A stretch of DNA of 64,000 nt from Starkeya sp. ORNL1. Lineage in GTDB: Bacteria; Pseudomonadota; Alphaproteobacteria; Rhizobiales; Xanthobacteraceae. Where the stretch lies: the NCBI RefSeq assembly GCF_012971745.1, contig NZ_CP048834.1, positions 6,085,001 through 6,149,000 on the forward strand, given 5' to 3'. Below are positions 62,669 to 64,000 of this stretch, piece by piece; position 1 is the first letter of the stretch, and each line of letters begins with the position of its first letter. A program made the position numbers and the translations under genes. The notes below the pieces were generated by a model. That model made no database searches. It was not told the DNA's origin and was given only the letters and a program-made list of their open reading frames with translations.

Positions 62669-63709
62669 TCAGGGCGCCAGATGGGCCTTGATCTCGGCCG
62701 ACATCTGCCGGATCGCGGCCTCAGGCTCGGGGTTGGTCAGGATGCCGTTAAGCAGCACGAAATCGTGGATCATCCCGTTGTAACGGGTGGCGATCACGGA
62801 AACGCCAGCCTCCTTGAGCTTGCGCGCGTAGGCTTCGCCTTCATCGCGCAACGGATCGTTTTCCGCGGTGATGACCAGGGCCGGGGGAAGCCCCTGCAGC
62901 TCCTGCAGGCTGGCGCGCAGCGGCGATACATAAGGGTTGTCGCGGGTCTTGGCGTCCGGCGCGTACAAGTCCCAGCCATACTTCATGAACGCGCGGGCGA
63001 GAAACCGTCCGGTGCCGTATTCATGGTACGACGCGGTATCCACGCTGGCATCGGTGGCCGGGATCATCAGCACCTGGTAGCTGATCTTCGGGCCGTTGCG
63101 GTCCTTGGCCATGAGCGCCAGCGCTGCCGACATGTTACCGCCCACCGAGTTGCCCGCCACCGCGATCCGGCTACCGTCCGCATTGAACTCTTCGGCGTGA
63201 GCCGCGACCCATTTCAGTGCGGCATAGGACTGATCGAGCTGAGTGGGGAAGCGCGCCTCAGGCAAGGAGGTATACTCGACAAACACTCCGATCTGGCCGG
63301 AGCCGACCACCAGATCACGCAGCAGACGCTGATGGTTCTGGAAGTTGCCGACGATCCAGACGCCACCGTGAATGAACAGCAGCACGCCGGGTTTGCCGGT
63401 GATCTGCTCGGGCTTCATGATGTAGATCTTCACGGTTTGACCATCCTGGGTGATGGTCTGCTCGGTGGTGTTCACCCCCGACATGTCGACGGGCGTCTTG
63501 TTCTGAAGGCCAGTCAGGATCTCCTGGGGTTTCGGTTGGGGGAGTTCCCAGAACGGGCTCGAGTCCTTGTTGATCTCCTGCAGGAAGGCGCGAACCTGGG
63601 GATCGATCCGAGGGTCGGTGGCGGCATTCGGGGCCGCTTGGACGGGCTGGATCATAAGGCTTGCTCCGAGGCTGAATGTTACGAGCGAGGTGAGGAACTT
63701 CACGGTCAT
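62669..63709 (-). CDS. Secreted HSL-family alpha/beta hydrolase (esterase)
   Basis: A 346-residue serine hydrolase with a signal peptide (MTVKFLTSLVTFSLGASLMI). The oxyanion motif HGGVWIVGN, the nucleophile elbow GNSVGG (classical members have GDSAGG), the Asp in TAENDPLRDEG and the His in GMIHDFVLLN form the catalytic triad of the hormone-sensitive-lipase-like esterases. Its composition is less GC-rich than the rest of the window, with more Asn, Gln and Lys, suggesting transfer. A GTG at 63727 is an alternative start; neither has a good ribosome site. Confidence 0.85.
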   Translation of the reverse strand: MTVKFLTSLVTFSLGASLMIQPVQAAPNAATDPRIDPQVRAFLQEINKDSSPFWELPQPKPQEILTGLQNKTPVDMSGVNTTEQTITQDGQTVKIYIMKPEQITGKPGVLLFIHGGVWIVGNFQNHQRLLRDLVVGSGQIGVFVEYTSLPEARFPTQLDQSYAALKWVAAHAEEFNADGSRIAVAGNSVGGNMSAALALMAKDRNGPKISYQVLMIPATDASVDTASYHEYGTGRFLARAFMKYGWDLYAPDAKTRDNPYVSPLRASLQELQGLPPALVITAENDPLRDEGEAYARKLKEAGVSVIATRYNGMIHDFVLLNGILTNPEPEAAIRQMSAEIKAHLAP

Positions 63710-63800
63710 GCTCCGAGGAGGTTGCACGCAACCGCCGAAGTAGCCTGCGAGGAGGGGATGCCGCTTCTGTCAAATGACCAGTCCGATGACGGATCGGCGG

Positions 63801-64000
63801 TCAGCTCGCGGTATGGCGTGCTTCGGCAACGATGGGGCGTAGCCCGGACCGCGACGTGATGCCGGTCTTCGAGAAGATCCGATGCAAGTGGTAGCCAACG
63901 GTTCTGTGAGACAAATAGAGCCTGGCGCCGATTTCCTTGTTCGAGAGTCCTTCGGCAGCGAGCTGGGCGATGTGAAGCTCCTGTGGGGTCAGCGCCTCCC
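63801..64000 (-). CDS. LuxR-type regulator, C-terminal end (cut by window)
   Basis: Reverse-strand translation gives a helix-turn-helix of LuxR type: EALTPQELHIAQLAAEGLSN, KEIGARLYLSHRTVGYHLHR, IFSKTGITSRSGLRPIVAEA, then a stop at 63801-63803. Only the last 66 codons are inside the window, so the sensor part is unknown. It lies upstream of the esterase gene on the same strand, about 90 bases away, and may regulate it. Confidence 0.85.
   Translation of the reverse strand, partial: EALTPQELHIAQLAAEGLSNKEIGARLYLSHRTVGYHLHRIFSKTGITSRSGLRPIVAEARHTAS

Noticed and set aside
1..64000. tRNA, rRNA, CRISPR arrays, insertion sequences, integrases, origin
   Set aside because: I looked for these and saw no convincing example anywhere in the window.

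Overview
The window is high-GC, densely packed bacterial DNA whose gene content points to an alphaproteobacterium of the order Hyphomicrobiales (Rhizobiales). The evidence is a DUF2934 gene, EcfG-type promoters (GGAAC-N17-CGTT), TTT/Bug carboxylate uptake systems with IlvD and PrpD paralogs, and a dispersed palindrome of a kind common in that order. This placement is an inference. I see no rRNA, tRNA, CRISPR array, insertion sequence or integrase.

Left part (1-16.7 kb), storage and stress. An overlapping operon, treX/glgX-treZ-treY, converts glycogen to trehalose. Next come a small protein behind a textbook EcfG promoter, a GMC/FAD sugar or alcohol dehydrogenase with a Tat-exported small subunit, AMP nucleosidase, a DUF2934 protein behind a second EcfG promoter, a PhnA-domain protein, an orphan Pvc16/DUF4255-type protein, a Na+/H+ antiporter broken by a one-base frameshift, and an ArsR regulator with a clear operator followed by an aldo/keto reductase.

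Middle (16.9-28.7 kb), carboxylate module A. A GntR regulator and an IlvD-family dehydratase face a string of genes for a ThDP enzyme, TctB, TctA, a Bug binding protein, a LeuB-like dehydrogenase and a D-2-hydroxyacid dehydrogenase. This resembles a catabolic pathway assembled from enzymes of the branched-chain amino-acid biosynthesis families and supplied by its own importer. An exported cupin and an Fsr-type MFS exporter follow.

From 28.7 to 49.5 kb: an HAE1-type RND pump; several small proteins, one of 52 codons; an operon joining a YdeP/FdhA-like molybdoenzyme to a cyanide-insensitive cytochrome bd oxidase (cioAB) and a 62-residue membrane protein, behind an AraC regulator; an MdtABC-like RND pump; a Tat-exported bicupin oxalate decarboxylase; a SHOCT protein; and a metallophosphoesterase convergent with a cyclic-nucleotide-binding protein.

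Right part (49.5-62.4 kb), carboxylate module B. A FCD-type GntR gene with an elaborate operator separates prpB1-prpD1-abrB (minus strand) from prpD2-tcuA-bug-tctAB-ocd-prpB2 (plus strand). The enzymes suggest import, desaturation, hydration and C-C cleavage of a tricarboxylate-like acid. The module ends in a 14-codon gene remnant. Beyond it lie a secreted HSL-family esterase and the C-terminal end of a LuxR-type regulator, possibly acquired DNA.

The best candidates for undescribed biology are modules A and B, the YdeP-CioAB operon, the orphan Pvc16-like gene and the repeated operator inside the 5' end of the module-B GntR gene.
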